In this document: one piece after another, positions 17,407 to 27,204 of the stretch
Position numbering within the stretch: the first letter of the stretch is position 1
Layout: each line of letters starts with the position of its first letter
Assembly: GCF_014268755.2 (NCBI RefSeq)
Contig: NZ_CP077093.1
Span: 62,001 to 126,000 of the forward strand
Origin: Pseudomonas vanderleydeniana
Lineage (GTDB): Bacteria; Pseudomonadota; Gammaproteobacteria; Pseudomonadales; Pseudomonadaceae
DNA: 64,000 nucleotides
Reading direction: 5' to 3'
Made by a program: the position numbers and the translations under genes
The notes under the pieces: generated by a model
What the model was told of the DNA's origin: nothing
The model's database searches: none
Seen by the model: the letters and a program-made list of their open reading frames with translations, nothing else

Positions 17407-20080
17407 AATCAGTCGCGCCGCGCTGTTCGGCAAACTCAACAGCGTCGCCTACAAGGCCATCGAAGCCGCCACGGTCTTCTGCAAGCTGCGGGGCAACCCG
17501 TATGTGGAACTCGCCCACTGGTTCCACCAGTTGCTGCAATTGCAGGACTCGGACCTGCACCGCCTGGTGCGCCAGTTCAACATCGAGCCGGCGCGCCTGG
17601 CCCGCGACCTGACCGAAGCGCTGGACCGCCTGCCACGCGGCTCGACCTCGATCACCGACCTCTCCTCCCACGTCGAGGAAGCGGTGGAGCGCGGCTGGGT
17701 CTACGGCAGCCTGATGTTCGGCGAAAGCCAGGTGCGCACCGGCTACCTGGTGCTCGGCATCCTCAAGACCCCGAGCCTGCGCCACGCCCTGCTGGGGCTG
17801 TCGTCGGAGTTCGACAAGATCAAGGCCGAGGCGCTGAGCGAGCGTTTTGACGAATACGTCGGCGACTCGCCGGAAAACAACCTGGGCGCCAGCGACGGCT
17901 TCAATGCCGGTGCCGTGCCGGGCGAAGCCAGCGGCGCCATCGCGCCGAGCGCCATGGGCAAGCAGGAGGCGCTCAAGCGCTTCACCGTCGACCTGACCGA
18001 ACAGGCACGCAGCGGCAAGCTCGACCCGATCGTCGGCCGTGACGAGGAAATCCGCCAGCTGGTGGACATCCTCATGCGCCGTCGCCAGAACAACCCGATC
18101 CTCACCGGCGAAGCCGGGGTCGGCAAGACCGCGGTGGTCGAGGGCTTCGCCCTGCGCATCGTCGCCGGCGACGTGCCGCCTTCGCTCAAGGACGTCGAAC
18201 TGCGCAGCCTCGACGTCGGCCTGCTGCAGGCCGGCGCAAGCATGAAGGGCGAGTTCGAACAGCGCCTGCGCCAGGTCATCGAGGACGTCCAGGCCTCGCC
18301 CAAGCCGATCATCCTGTTCATCGACGAAGCCCACACCCTGGTCGGTGCCGGTGGCGCCGCCGGTACCGGTGACGCGGCCAACCTGCTCAAGCCGGCACTG
18401 GCCCGCGGTACCCTGCGCACCGTGGCCGCGACCACCTGGGCCGAGTACAAGAAGCACATCGAGAAGGACCCGGCGCTGACCCGCCGCTTCCAGGTAGTAC
18501 AGGTCCCGGAGCCGTCGGAAGACAAGGCACTCCTGATGATGCGCGGCGTCGCCTCGACCATGGAGAAACACCACCAGGTGCAGATCCTCGACGAAGCCCT
18601 GGAAGCCTCGGTCAAGCTGTCGCACCGCTACATCCCGGCGCGGCAGCTGCCGGACAAGTCGGTCAGCCTGCTCGACACCGCCTGCGCCCGCGTCGCCATC
18701 AGCCTGCATGCGGTGCCGGCCGAGGTCGACGACAGCCGCCGGCGCATCGAGGCGCTGGAAATCGAGCTGCAGATCATCGCCCGCGAACACGCCATCGGGA
18801 TCGACACCCGCAGCCGCAAGAGCGCCAGCGAGGAGCTGCTGGCCGGCGAGCGCGAGCGCCTGGCCGAACTGGAAAGCCGCTGGGCCGAGGAAAAGAGCCT
18901 GGTCGACGAACTGCTTGCCACCCGTGCCGAGCTGCGCGAGAGCACCGGCGTGGTGGACAGTGACGCCGGCGGCGAACAGGGCCACGCCCTGCGCGAGAAA
19001 CTGATCGACCTGCAACAGCGTCTCAGCACCCTGCAGGGCGAAAGCCCGCTGATCCTGCCGACCGTGGACTACCAGGCGGTGGCCTCGGTGGTCGCCGACT
19101 GGACCGGTATCCCGGTGGGCCGCATGGCCCGCAACGAACTGGAAACCGTGCTCAAGCTCGACCAGCACCTGAGCAAGCGCATCATTGGCCAGGACCATGC
19201 CCTGAGCATGATCGCCAAGCGTATCCAGACCTCCCGCGCCGGCCTCGACAACCCGAGCAAGCCGATCGGCGTGTTCATGCTCGCCGGCACCTCCGGCGTG
19301 GGCAAGACCGAAACCGCCCTGGCCCTGGCCGAAGCCATGTACGGTGGCGAGCAGAACGTCATCACCATCAACATGAGCGAGTTCCAGGAAGCCCACACCG
19401 TCTCGACCCTCAAGGGCGCCCCGCCCGGCTACGTCGGCTACGGCGAAGGCGGCGTGCTGACCGAGGCGGTACGGCGCAAGCCCTACAGCGTGGTGCTGCT
19501 GGACGAGGTGGAAAAGGCCCACCCGGACGTGCACGAGATGTTCTTCCAAGTGTTCGACAAGGGCGTGATGGAAGACGGCGAAGGCCGGGTGATCGACTTC
19601 AAGAACACCCTGATCCTGCTGACCACCAACGCCGGTACCGACCTGATCGCGCACCTGTGCAAGGACGCCAGCAACGTCCCCGATCCGGAAGACATCGCCA
19701 AGGCCCTGCGCCAGCCGCTGCTGGAAATCTTCCCGCCGGCGCTGCTCGGACGCCTGGTGACCATTCCGTACTACCCGCTCAGCGACACCATGCTCAAGGC
19801 CATCACCCGCCTGCAGCTGGGGCGCATCAAGAAGCGCGTGGAAAGCACCCACAAGGTCGCCTTCGAGTTCGACGACGAGGTGGTCGACCTGATCGTCTCG
19901 CGCTGCACCGAGACCGAAAGCGGCGGGCGGATGATCGACGCGATCCTGACCAACAGCCTGCTGCCGGACATGAGCCGCGAGTTCCTCACGCGCATGCTCG
20001 AAGGCAAGGCGCTGGCCGGCGTGCGGATCAGCGTGCGGGATAACGAATTGCACTACCAGTTCAGCGACGTGGGCGCCTGA
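17399..20080 (+). CDS. tssH: T6SS sheath-recycling AAA+ ATPase TssH (ClpV)
   Basis: ClpV disassembles contracted TssBC sheath. The 893-residue protein has an N-terminal ClpN domain (about 1-150) and two AAA+ modules. The first contains Walker A GEAGVGKT and Walker B IILFIDEAHTLVGAGG. The second contains GTSGVGKTE and VVLLDEVEKAHPD. A coiled-coil middle region lies between them. AAGGAG precedes the ATG at 17399, inside the end of tssG. Both ATPase sites look intact. A similarly long minus-strand frame across this gene is a codon-bias shadow. Confidence 0.97.
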   Translation: MGEISRAALFGKLNSVAYKAIEAATVFCKLRGNPYVELAHWFHQLLQLQDSDLHRLVRQFNIEPARLARDLTEALDRLPRGSTSITDLSSHVEEAVERGWVYGSLMFGESQVRTGYLVLGILKTPSLRHALLGLSSEFDKIKAEALSERFDEYVGDSPENNLGASDGFNAGAVPGEASGAIAPSAMGKQEALKRFTVDLTEQARSGKLDPIVGRDEEIRQLVDILMRRRQNNPILTGEAGVGKTAVVEGFALRIVAGDVPPSLKDVELRSLDVGLLQAGASMKGEFEQRLRQVIEDVQASPKPIILFIDEAHTLVGAGGAAGTGDAANLLKPALARGTLRTVAATTWAEYKKHIEKDPALTRRFQVVQVPEPSEDKALLMMRGVASTMEKHHQVQILDEALEASVKLSHRYIPARQLPDKSVSLLDTACARVAISLHAVPAEVDDSRRRIEALEIELQIIAREHAIGIDTRSRKSASEELLAGERERLAELESRWAEEKSLVDELLATRAELRESTGVVDSDAGGEQGHALREKLIDLQQRLSTLQGESPLILPTVDYQAVASVVADWTGIPVGRMARNELETVLKLDQHLSKRIIGQDHALSMIAKRIQTSRAGLDNPSKPIGVFMLAGTSGVGKTETALALAEAMYGGEQNVITINMSEFQEAHTVSTLKGAPPGYVGYGEGGVLTEAVRRKPYSVVLLDEVEKAHPDVHEMFFQVFDKGVMEDGEGRVIDFKNTLILLTTNAGTDLIAHLCKDASNVPDPEDIAKALRQPLLEIFPPALLGRLVTIPYYPLSDTMLKAITRLQLGRIKKRVESTHKVAFEFDDEVVDLIVSRCTETESGGRMIDAILTNSLLPDMSREFLTRMLEGKALAGVRISVRDNELHYQFSDVGA

Positions 20081-20101
20081 GCCGGCCCCCAGGCCAACCT
20101 G

Positions 20102-20172
20102 TGGATGTAGCTGCGCAGATGGATGTACCTCTGGAAGTGGATGTAACTGTGGAAATGGATGTGGCGAGCGGA
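20102..20172. repeat. Four imperfect 18 bp direct repeats after tssH
   Basis: The heptamer TGGATGT recurs at 20102, 20120, 20138 and 20156, exactly 18 bp apart, with partial conservation of the rest of each unit. The fourth unit merges into the arm of the next palindromic element. In one plus-strand frame the units read as degenerate hexapeptides (V/M-D-V-x-x-E/Q), but that frame is not continuous with tssH and has no visible start signal. Confidence 0.75.
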
Positions 20173-20304
20173 CTTGTCGGGACGCCGCACCGCCGCGCTG
20201 GGGCGCAAAGCGCCCCTGAACCGGACACCCCGGCCTGCCAGGCAACCTGCGATCGCCGGTTTACGGCTGCTTCGCAGCCGAGCGCGGGCGAGCCCGCTCG
20301 CCAC
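20161..20304. repeat. Palindromic intergenic element upstream of vgrG
   Basis: Outer arms GTGGCGAGCGG (20161-20171) and CCGCTCGCCAC (20294-20304) enclose internal hairpins, including GGGGCGC/GCGCCCC at 20200-20216 and CGGCTGC/GCAGCCG at 20264-20280. The arms match those of the element at 57203-57334, so this is a dispersed repeat. With the 18 bp repeats it fills most of the 308 bp tssH-vgrG gap. Confidence 0.8.
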
Positions 20305-20388
20305 ACTGGACCTCACTACACCCAAGCAGACCTCACCACAAAAAACACACAGAGCCCGCCCAGCCTCCACAAGACCCAGAGATAACCG

Positions 20389-22323
20389 ATGCTATTCACA
20401 CAAGCCACCCGCCTGACACAGGTCCACAGCCCCCTCGGGCCGGATGTGCTGCTGCTCAAGGACATGGGCGGCGGCGAGGAACTGGGGCGACCGTTCGAAT
20501 ACGAATTGCACCTGACCTCCACCGACGGTGCCATCGACCTGAACCAGTTGCTGGGCAAGCCCATGAGCCTCTCCCTGCAACTGCAGGGCGGCGCCAGCCG
20601 CTATTTCCACGGCATCGTCGCGCGCTGCAGCCAGAACGTCGACACCGGCCAGTTCGCCAGCTACCAGGTGACCCTGCGCCCCTGGCTCTGGCTGCTGACG
20701 CGCACGTCCGACTGCCGCATCTTCCAGCACATGACCATCCCGCAGATCATCAAGCAGGTGTTCCGGGACCTCGGCTTCTCCGACTTCGAAGACGTGCTCA
20801 GCCAACCCTACCGCGAGTGGGAGTACTGCGTGCAGTACCGCGAGAGCAGCTTCGACTTCGTCAGCCGGCTGATGGAACAGGAAGGCATCTACTACTACTT
20901 CCGCCATGAGAAGGACCGCCACGTGCTGGTGCTGGCCGATGCCTACGGCGCCCACCACCCGGCGCCCGGCTACGAGTCGATCCCCTACTACCCGCCGGAC
21001 GGCCAGCACCGCGAGCGCGACCACCTCAACGGCTGGCAGCTGGCCCAGGAAGTGCAGCCTGGCTCGCTGGAGCTCAACGACTACGACTTCCAGCGCCCCA
21101 GCGCGCGGATCGATGTGCGCTCGACCATGCCGCGCCCGCACACCGCCGGTGACTACCCGCTGTACGACTACCCCGGCAGCTACGTGCAGAGCCAGGACGG
21201 CGAGCACTACGCGCGTACCCGCATCGAGGCGATCCAGAGCCTGCACGAGCGTGTGCAGCTCAACGGCAACGCCCGGGGCATCGGTGCCGGCAACCTGTTC
21301 AGCCTGACTGGCTTCGGCCGCCAGGACCAGAACCGCGAGTACCTGATCGTCGGTGCGCGCTACTACATCGCCCAGGAAAGCCTGGAATCCGGCAGCGGTA
21401 CCGCAGGCTCGCAGTTCGAAAGCAGCCTGGCCTGCATCGACGCCCAGCAGACCTTTCGCCCGCTGGCGAACACCACCCGCCCCATCGTCCGCGGCCCACA
21501 GACCGCCGTAGTGGTCGGCCCCGCCGGCGAAGAGATCTGGACCGACCAGTACGGCCGGGTGAAAGTGCACTTCCACTGGGACCGCCACGACCAGTCCAAC
21601 GAAAACAGCTCCTGCTGGATCCGCGTCTCGCAGGCCTGGGCCGGCAAGAACTGGGGCTCGATGCAGATCCCGCGGATCGGCCAGGAAGTCATCGTCAGCT
21701 TCCTCGAAGGCGACCCCGACCGGCCGATCATCACCGGCAGAGTCTACAACGCCGAACAGACGGTGCCCTATGACCTGCCCGCCAACGCTACCCAGAGCGG
21801 CATGAAGAGCCGTTCGAGCAAGGGCGGCAGCCCGGCCAACTTCAACGAAATCCGCATGGAGGACAAGAAGGGCGCCGAGCAGTTGTACATCCATGCCGAG
21901 CGCAACCAGGACATCGTGGTCGAGGTCGACGAAAGCCACTCGGTGGGCCATGACCGCAACAAGAGCATCGGCCACGACGAGACCGTGCTGATCGGCAACA
22001 ACCGGGTGCGCATCGTCAAGCAACAGGACGTGCTCACCGTCGGCCAGAGCAAGACCGACAGCATCAGCCAGAGCTACCTGATCGAGGTCGGCGAAAACCT
22101 GCGGCTGGTCTGCGGCGCCAGCGTGCTGGAGCTCAACGCCAGCGGCCAGATCAACCTGTGCGGCGTGCAGATCAGTTTCCACGCCAGCGGTGACGCGCAG
22201 TTCAACACGGGCGGCGTCCTGCACCTGAACAACGGCAAGGGCCCCGACGCCACCCCGGACGGCGACGGTGTCAAAGGCACGATCGACGCCAAGGTGGCAT
22301 CGGCCTTTCCCAAGGCCAAGTAA
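20389..22323 (+). CDS. vgrG: T6SS spike protein VgrG
   Basis: VgrG trimers tip the Hcp tube and accept PAAR-bearing effectors. The 644-residue protein has the gp27-like N-terminal part (FEYELHLTSTDGAIDLNQLLG). A gp5/OB-like region follows with EIWTDQYGRVKVHFHWDR and SMQIPRIGQEVIVSFLEGDPDRPI. A beta-helical needle ends near residue 640 with no added effector domain. Its length is close to P. aeruginosa VgrG1, and it follows clpV as in HSI-1. Downstream, eagR and rhs are probably co-transcribed, so this VgrG likely delivers the Rhs protein. Confidence 0.97.
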   Translation: MLFTQATRLTQVHSPLGPDVLLLKDMGGGEELGRPFEYELHLTSTDGAIDLNQLLGKPMSLSLQLQGGASRYFHGIVARCSQNVDTGQFASYQVTLRPWLWLLTRTSDCRIFQHMTIPQIIKQVFRDLGFSDFEDVLSQPYREWEYCVQYRESSFDFVSRLMEQEGIYYYFRHEKDRHVLVLADAYGAHHPAPGYESIPYYPPDGQHRERDHLNGWQLAQEVQPGSLELNDYDFQRPSARIDVRSTMPRPHTAGDYPLYDYPGSYVQSQDGEHYARTRIEAIQSLHERVQLNGNARGIGAGNLFSLTGFGRQDQNREYLIVGARYYIAQESLESGSGTAGSQFESSLACIDAQQTFRPLANTTRPIVRGPQTAVVVGPAGEEIWTDQYGRVKVHFHWDRHDQSNENSSCWIRVSQAWAGKNWGSMQIPRIGQEVIVSFLEGDPDRPIITGRVYNAEQTVPYDLPANATQSGMKSRSSKGGSPANFNEIRMEDKKGAEQLYIHAERNQDIVVEVDESHSVGHDRNKSIGHDETVLIGNNRVRIVKQQDVLTVGQSKTDSISQSYLIEVGENLRLVCGASVLELNASGQINLCGVQISFHASGDAQFNTGGVLHLNNGKGPDATPDGDGVKGTIDAKVASAFPKAK

Positions 22324-22338
22324 AAAGGACTTCACGCC

Positions 22339-22764
22339 ATGACCTACCGCCTCAACGAGTTCCAGTTCCAGCTACCCGACAGCGAGTTGCTCGATGCCTC
22401 GATCAACATCCTCAAGTTCCCGGAGCTGGGCACGTCGCTGATCGTCAGCCGCAGCCTGCTGGGCGAGGGCGAGGACCTGCGCAGCAACTTCGACAGCCAG
22501 CTCAAGCGCCTTGAACAGCAGGTCCAGGAGTTGCGCTACCAGCCGCGCCAGGACGTGCGCCTGGGCGCGGATCAATCCCTCGACGCCATCGAGTCGCGCA
22601 GCCAGTACAGCAAGGGCGCGGACAAGGTCTACCAGTTCCAGCTGGCCTTCGTCCTGCCCGGCACGCGCAAGATGACCGCCCTCAGCTACGTCAAGGCGCA
22701 ACCGCTGGGCGATGCCGAAGCCGCCCACTGGGCCAGAATCAAGCACAGCCTGGCACTGGCCTGA
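22339..22764 (+). CDS. eagR: EagR-type chaperone (DUF1795/DcrB family) for the Rhs effector
   Basis: Eag chaperones are cytoplasmic dimers that shield the N-terminal transmembrane helices of prePAAR effectors and place them on VgrG. The 141-residue product has the DUF1795 pattern: NEFQFQLPDSELLDASINILKFPELGTSLIVSR at the start and YQFQLAFVLPGTRKMTALSYVKAQP later. AAAGGA precedes the ATG. It lies 15 bp after vgrG and 3 bp before rhs, the usual arrangement for its cognate effector. A second Eag gene at 35531-35962 serves the Tse6-like toxin. Confidence 0.88.
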   Translation: MTYRLNEFQFQLPDSELLDASINILKFPELGTSLIVSRSLLGEGEDLRSNFDSQLKRLEQQVQELRYQPRQDVRLGADQSLDAIESRSQYSKGADKVYQFQLAFVLPGTRKMTALSYVKAQPLGDAEAAHWARIKHSLALA

Positions 22765-22767
22765 GCC

Positions 22768-25700
22768 ATGTCCGACGCACTCTGGGCCGCCCGCCTGGGA
22801 GACGGGCTGGAACACACTTCGGTCATGGCCGACATCGTCGGCGGCGTGCTGGAGGTGGCGGCCAACGTCGCCATCGGCGCGCTGGCGACGGCCGCGGTGG
22901 TGGCCGCCACCGGCATTACCGTGGCCACCGGCGGTCTCGGTGCCTGCCTGCTGGGCGCGGTGGTCGGGGTGATCGTTGGCGTGGTCATGAGCAAGACCGG
23001 CGCCGACAAGGGCCTGAGCGACATGTGCGAGGGGATCGGCAACGCGCTGTTTCCGCCCACGGTGCAGGCGACCATCCATACCGGCTCGAAGAACACCCTC
23101 ACCAACTCGATTCCCGCCGCGCGGGCTGCGGGGACTGCACCACCGCCGGCACCGGCTGGCGGCGTGCCCGACAGTGAGGCCGCCGAAGTACCCGAGGAAA
23201 CCGCACCGGAAGAGGAAGGCCCCGGTTTCCTCGACATGGCCAAGGGCTTCTTCTCGCAGATGTGGCGGCCCACGGTCGCCAGCCCGGCACCCGGCACGCA
23301 ACCCAAGCCGCTGGACCTGGTGAGCTGCACCAAGCATTCGCCGATGCCGGAGCAGTACCTCGCCGAAGGCTCGGAGAAAGTCAGCATCAACGGCCAGCCG
23401 GCCGTGCGCAGCGGCGACCGCAGCACCTGCGATGGCAAGGTGGTGTCCTCCGGCACCATCTCGCCGAACGTGACCATCGGCGGCAACTCGGTGGTGGTGC
23501 GCGAGATCCGCAGCGGCAAGACCCCGGGCGTCGGCCTGGCGGTCACCGTGCTGATGATGCTCAAGGGCGGCAAGGGCAAGTTCATGAGCAACCTGCCGTG
23601 CATGTTGCTGTCGGGGGTCAACTCGTTCGTCGTCAGCCAGGCCACCGGCGCCCTGACTCGGGCCATTGCCGGGTCGCCGAATCCGGTGCATGCGGCCACC
23701 GGTGCCAAGGTACTGGGTGGTGCGGACGAGCTGGACTTCGTTCTGCCCGGCATCCTGCCCATCGACTGGCAGCGCTTCTACAACAGCCGCGACGAGCGCA
23801 ATGAGAGCCTGCTCGGCAGCGGCTGGAGCCTGCGCTATGAAACCTGTGTACAGATAGAGCCCCATCCCGACGGTGGCGAGCGCCTGGTCTATACCGACGA
23901 ACAGGCGCGGCGCATCGACATGGGCACGATCCCGCTCGGTGGTGCGGTGTTCAGCGCCGGTGAAAGCCTGGCGGTGCGGCGCAACGGCAATGGGCAACTG
24001 CTGATCGAGAGCGATGACGGCCTCTACCGCCTGTTCGAGCCGACCCAGGACAACCCCGCCCATCTTCGTCTGAGCCAACTGGGCGATCGTAACGATAACC
24101 GCATCTATCTCGACTACGATGAGTCTGGAAAACTGGCGAGGTTGCGCGACACCTTCGACCATGTGCAGGTGGAACTGATCTACAGCCCGCAGTGGCCACG
24201 CAGAATCGCCCAGATCGAGCGCCTGTACCCTGATCAGCAGCGCGAGGTGCTGGTCAGCTACAGCTACGATAATGGCGGTGAGCTGGCCGAAGTGCGTGAT
24301 GCCCTCGGCCAAATCCAGCGTCGTTTCGCCTATGACGAACAGCGGCGGATGGTCGAGCACCAGTTGCCAAGCGGCCTGCGCTGCTTCTACCAGTGGGCCG
24401 AGGTCGGTCATCGCGAATGGCGGGTCATTCGTCACTGGACCGATGACGGCGACGAGTATCTCTTCGACTACGACCTGGACAGTGGTGCCACCCGGATTAC
24501 CGATGGCCTGCGCCGAGTCAGTACACGACGCTGGAACGCGCAACACCAGATCACCGAATACACCGACAATCTCGACCAGACCTGGCAGTTCGAATGGAAC
24601 GACGAGCGCCAACTGCTCGGTGCCATCGATCCCCAGGGTGGCCAGTACCGCTACAGCTACGACGAGGCCGGCAACCTGAGCGACAGCCTCGACCCGTTGG
24701 GGCGCAGCGAGTCGACCGTGTGGCTGGAACACTGGGCGTTGCCGTTGGTGGAAACCGACAGCGCCGGCCACAACTGGCAGTATCGCTATGATTCGCGTGG
24801 CAACTGCACCCACGAGACCGATCCGCTGGGCCAGGTTACCCGGTACTGCTACGACGCCCGCGGCCAGGTGGTGCAGATCATCGACGCCAGCGGCAAGCGC
24901 AAGACCCTGCAATGGAACGATCTTGGACAACTGACCGAACACGTCGATTGCTCCGGCTACCCGACCCGCTTCGGCTACGACCGCTGCGGCTACCTGCAGG
25001 TGGTCACCGACGCCCTCGGCGAACGTACCACCTATCAGCGCGATGCCCAGGGCAACCTGCTGCAGACCACACTGACCGATGGCCGCGTCGAACAGTACCA
25101 GCGCGACAGCAGCGGTCAGTTGACCGGCTACACCAACCCGGTCGGACATACCACGCTCTACCAGCACAACCGTCGTGGCCAGGTACACCAGCGAACTGAC
25201 GCCCATGGCCGGCAGGTACGGTTCACCTACGACAACTACGGACGACTGCAGGCGCTGACCAATGAGAACGGCGAGAGTTATCGGTTCGCCTGGGATGCCG
25301 GGGATCGACTGGCGGAACAGCGCAATCTCGATGGCAGTATCAAACGCTACACGTACGACCCCCTCGATAATGTAAAACGGGTCGAGACCATCGCTGCACC
25401 ACAAAATGACCGCCAGCCAGCCGAAGCCACCATCGTTCAACACCTGGAGCGTGATGCAATTGGCCGCCTGACCACCAGGAGAACCCCTGATGGGCAGTCA
25501 CGATACACCTACAGCCCACTGAATCAGTTGCTGGAAGCGGCCACTGTCGATAACGACGGAAACGAACAACGCCTGGCTTTTGCCTACGACGCCCTAGGTT
25601 ACCTGGTTGAAGAGCAAAGCTCGGCCGGCAGCCTGAAACATCACTACGATGAGCTGGGCAACCTGACCCAGACCCACCTACCCGATGGTCGCTGGCTCAA

Positions 25701-27204
25701 CCGGCTGTACTACGGCAGCGGTCACCTGCACCAGATCAACCTCGACGGCCAGGTGATCAGTGACTTCGAACGCGACCGCCTGCATCGCGAAGTGCTGCGT
25801 ACCCAGGGCCAGATCAGCACCCGCAGCGAGTATGACCGCGGCGGTCGCTTGCGTACCCGCCAGCGTCGGCTGAGCAGTCAGCCCTTGTCGATGCCAGCCG
25901 CAGAACAGGTCCATTTTGATTTCGACCCTGGCGATCATCTCGTAGGGCGTCTCGAACGCCTGCCGCAAGGCCAGCACCACCAGTCGCTGCAATACGATGC
26001 GACGGGCCGGATCATTGCAAGCCAGGGCAATCGCCAACGGCAGAATGAGACCTTTGCCTTCGATGCCGCAGCCAACCTCCTCGACGGCACGTCCACCTCC
26101 GCAGGCCAGGTATTGCACAACCAGCTGCTGACTTATCAGGACAAGCGTTATCGCTACGACGGCTTTGGCCGCATGATTGAAAAGCGTAGCCGGCGACGAG
26201 GACTACAGCGTTTCAGCTACGACACCGACCATCGCCTGGTTGAAGTTCGAACACAGCAGGGTGACGGTGAGAACGTAGTCCGGATGCGTTATGACCCGCT
26301 GGGCCGGCGGATTGAAAAAACCGAGCACGACAGCAATGGGCGGTTGATTTCCAGTACCCGTTTCGACTGGGATGCCCTGCAACTGCTCAAGGAACACAAG
26401 AACCACCAGACCAGCCTGTATCTTTATGTCGACCACAGCCATGACCCCCTGGCCAGAGTCGATGGCAACGGCGCAAACCAGAAAGTCCGTTACTACCACA
26501 ACGACCCCAACGGACTACCGCAGGTACTGACCGAAAGCGACGGCCATCCGGTATGGCAGGCCCATTATCAGGTGTGGGGCAACACCATTGACGAGGTGCG
26601 GGAACCTTACTACAGCGAAGAGCAGAACCTGCGGTTCCAGGGACAGTACCTGGACCGGGAGACCGGGCTGCACTACAACACTTTCCGTTTTTTCGATCCC
26701 GATATAGGACGCTTCACCACACCCGATCCGCTGGGCCTATCCGGTAGCCTGAACCTCTACCGCTATGCACCGAATCCATTCACCTGGATCGACCCGCTGG
26801 GCCTTAAAGAAGATGAGATCATTCGCTACATGAGCAAGGAGGAGGCTGCCGCGTCCCAGGCAACCAATGGTGGCAAGGGCGGATTGGTCCCGAACAACCG
26901 GGGTGAGAAGGCAGTCTGGGTCAACCAGGATAGCAACCCTGGATTCAACCCGGGCAAAGAGCAGTACAGGGTCGTGGCAACCGTGAACAATGAAGGCGTC
27001 AACATTCTCAACAACCACCAGGATATTTCGACCGTTGACTACAAGGAAACCGGCCTTAAAGATGGCGTGCTGTCCAAAACGAATGAACCCAAGGCCAAGG
27101 GTATTGGTTTCCGGCTACTGGGCAAATTGAACAAGACCATCACGTCATTCCGTGTCGAGAAGAAAGGCCCGAACGGAAAGTGGAAGACCTGCGGAAAACT
27201 CTAA
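22768..27204 (+). CDS. PAAR-Rhs T6SS effector with variable C-terminal toxin
   Basis: This 1478-residue effector should ride on VgrG and inject a toxin released inside the Rhs shell. In order it has a prePAAR motif (AARLGD..LEH, residues 7-16) and a long hydrophobic segment (about 24-76). A PAAR domain with SINGQPAVRSGD and SGTISPNVTIGG follows, then a second hydrophobic stretch near 260-300. The Rhs/YD cage runs from about 310 to 1346 and ends in the junction containing DPLGLSGSLNLYRY and IDPLGL. Rhs proteins are cut after this motif, which would free a 132-residue toxin. The toxin (RYMSKEEAAA, GGKGGLVPNNRGEKAVWVN) resembles no family I can name with confidence. The R-x-M-S..EA opening is vaguely like ADP-ribosyltransferase-type toxins. 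Base composition turns AT-richer in the 3' third. Confidence 0.95.
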   Translation: MSDALWAARLGDGLEHTSVMADIVGGVLEVAANVAIGALATAAVVAATGITVATGGLGACLLGAVVGVIVGVVMSKTGADKGLSDMCEGIGNALFPPTVQATIHTGSKNTLTNSIPAARAAGTAPPPAPAGGVPDSEAAEVPEETAPEEEGPGFLDMAKGFFSQMWRPTVASPAPGTQPKPLDLVSCTKHSPMPEQYLAEGSEKVSINGQPAVRSGDRSTCDGKVVSSGTISPNVTIGGNSVVVREIRSGKTPGVGLAVTVLMMLKGGKGKFMSNLPCMLLSGVNSFVVSQATGALTRAIAGSPNPVHAATGAKVLGGADELDFVLPGILPIDWQRFYNSRDERNESLLGSGWSLRYETCVQIEPHPDGGERLVYTDEQARRIDMGTIPLGGAVFSAGESLAVRRNGNGQLLIESDDGLYRLFEPTQDNPAHLRLSQLGDRNDNRIYLDYDESGKLARLRDTFDHVQVELIYSPQWPRRIAQIERLYPDQQREVLVSYSYDNGGELAEVRDALGQIQRRFAYDEQRRMVEHQLPSGLRCFYQWAEVGHREWRVIRHWTDDGDEYLFDYDLDSGATRITDGLRRVSTRRWNAQHQITEYTDNLDQTWQFEWNDERQLLGAIDPQGGQYRYSYDEAGNLSDSLDPLGRSESTVWLEHWALPLVETDSAGHNWQYRYDSRGNCTHETDPLGQVTRYCYDARGQVVQIIDASGKRKTLQWNDLGQLTEHVDCSGYPTRFGYDRCGYLQVVTDALGERTTYQRDAQGNLLQTTLTDGRVEQYQRDSSGQLTGYTNPVGHTTLYQHNRRGQVHQRTDAHGRQVRFTYDNYGRLQALTNENGESYRFAWDAGDRLAEQRNLDGSIKRYTYDPLDNVKRVETIAAPQNDRQPAEATIVQHLERDAIGRLTTRRTPDGQSRYTYSPLNQLLEAATVDNDGNEQRLAFAYDALGYLVEEQSSAGSLKHHYDELGNLTQTHLPDGRWLNRLYYGSGHLHQINLDGQVISDFERDRLHREVLRTQGQISTRSEYDRGGRLRTRQRRLSSQPLSMPAAEQVHFDFDPGDHLVGRLERLPQGQHHQSLQYDATGRIIASQGNRQRQNETFAFDAAANLLDGTSTSAGQVLHNQLLTYQDKRYRYDGFGRMIEKRSRRRGLQRFSYDTDHRLVEVRTQQGDGENVVRMRYDPLGRRIEKTEHDSNGRLISSTRFDWDALQLLKEHKNHQTSLYLYVDHSHDPLARVDGNGANQKVRYYHNDPNGLPQVLTESDGHPVWQAHYQVWGNTIDEVREPYYSEEQNLRFQGQYLDRETGLHYNTFRFFDPDIGRFTTPDPLGLSGSLNLYRYAPNPFTWIDPLGLKEDEIIRYMSKEEAAASQATNGGKGGLVPNNRGEKAVWVNQDSNPGFNPGKEQYRVVATVNNEGVNILNNHQDISTVDYKETGLKDGVLSKTNEPKAKGIGFRLLGKLNKTITSFRVEKKGPNGKWKTCGKL
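26806..27201 (+). other. Rhs C-terminal toxin domain (132 residues)
   Basis: This is the part of the Rhs gene after the conserved DPLGL cleavage junction. It is small and basic and ends in Lys/Gly-rich sequence (RVEKKGPNGKWKTCGKL). It opens with EIIRYMSKEEA and has a GG-x-VPN-x-RGEKAVWV block. These features are seen directly. An ART-like or nucleic-acid-directed activity is only a guess. It is the exchangeable part of the effector and pairs by position with the gene at 27205. Confidence 0.75.

Noticed and set aside
20100..20163. Possible DnaA-box cluster in the 18 bp repeats
   Set aside because: The units match the DnaA box at only 6-7 of 9 positions, and there is no replication gene or AT-rich unwinding region nearby.
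17294..20245. A 983-codon open frame on the minus strand
   Set aside because: It is antisense to tssH (clpV), whose motifs are complete. The composition is His/Gln/Arg-biased without domains.
20101..20385. A short plus-strand frame containing hexapeptide repeats after tssH
   Set aside because: It has no ribosome-binding site, is not in frame with tssH and runs into a palindromic repeat. It is kept only as a DNA repeat.
22372..25443. A 1023-codon open frame on the minus strand
   Set aside because: It runs antisense to eagR and rhs and has no recognisable domain or start signal.
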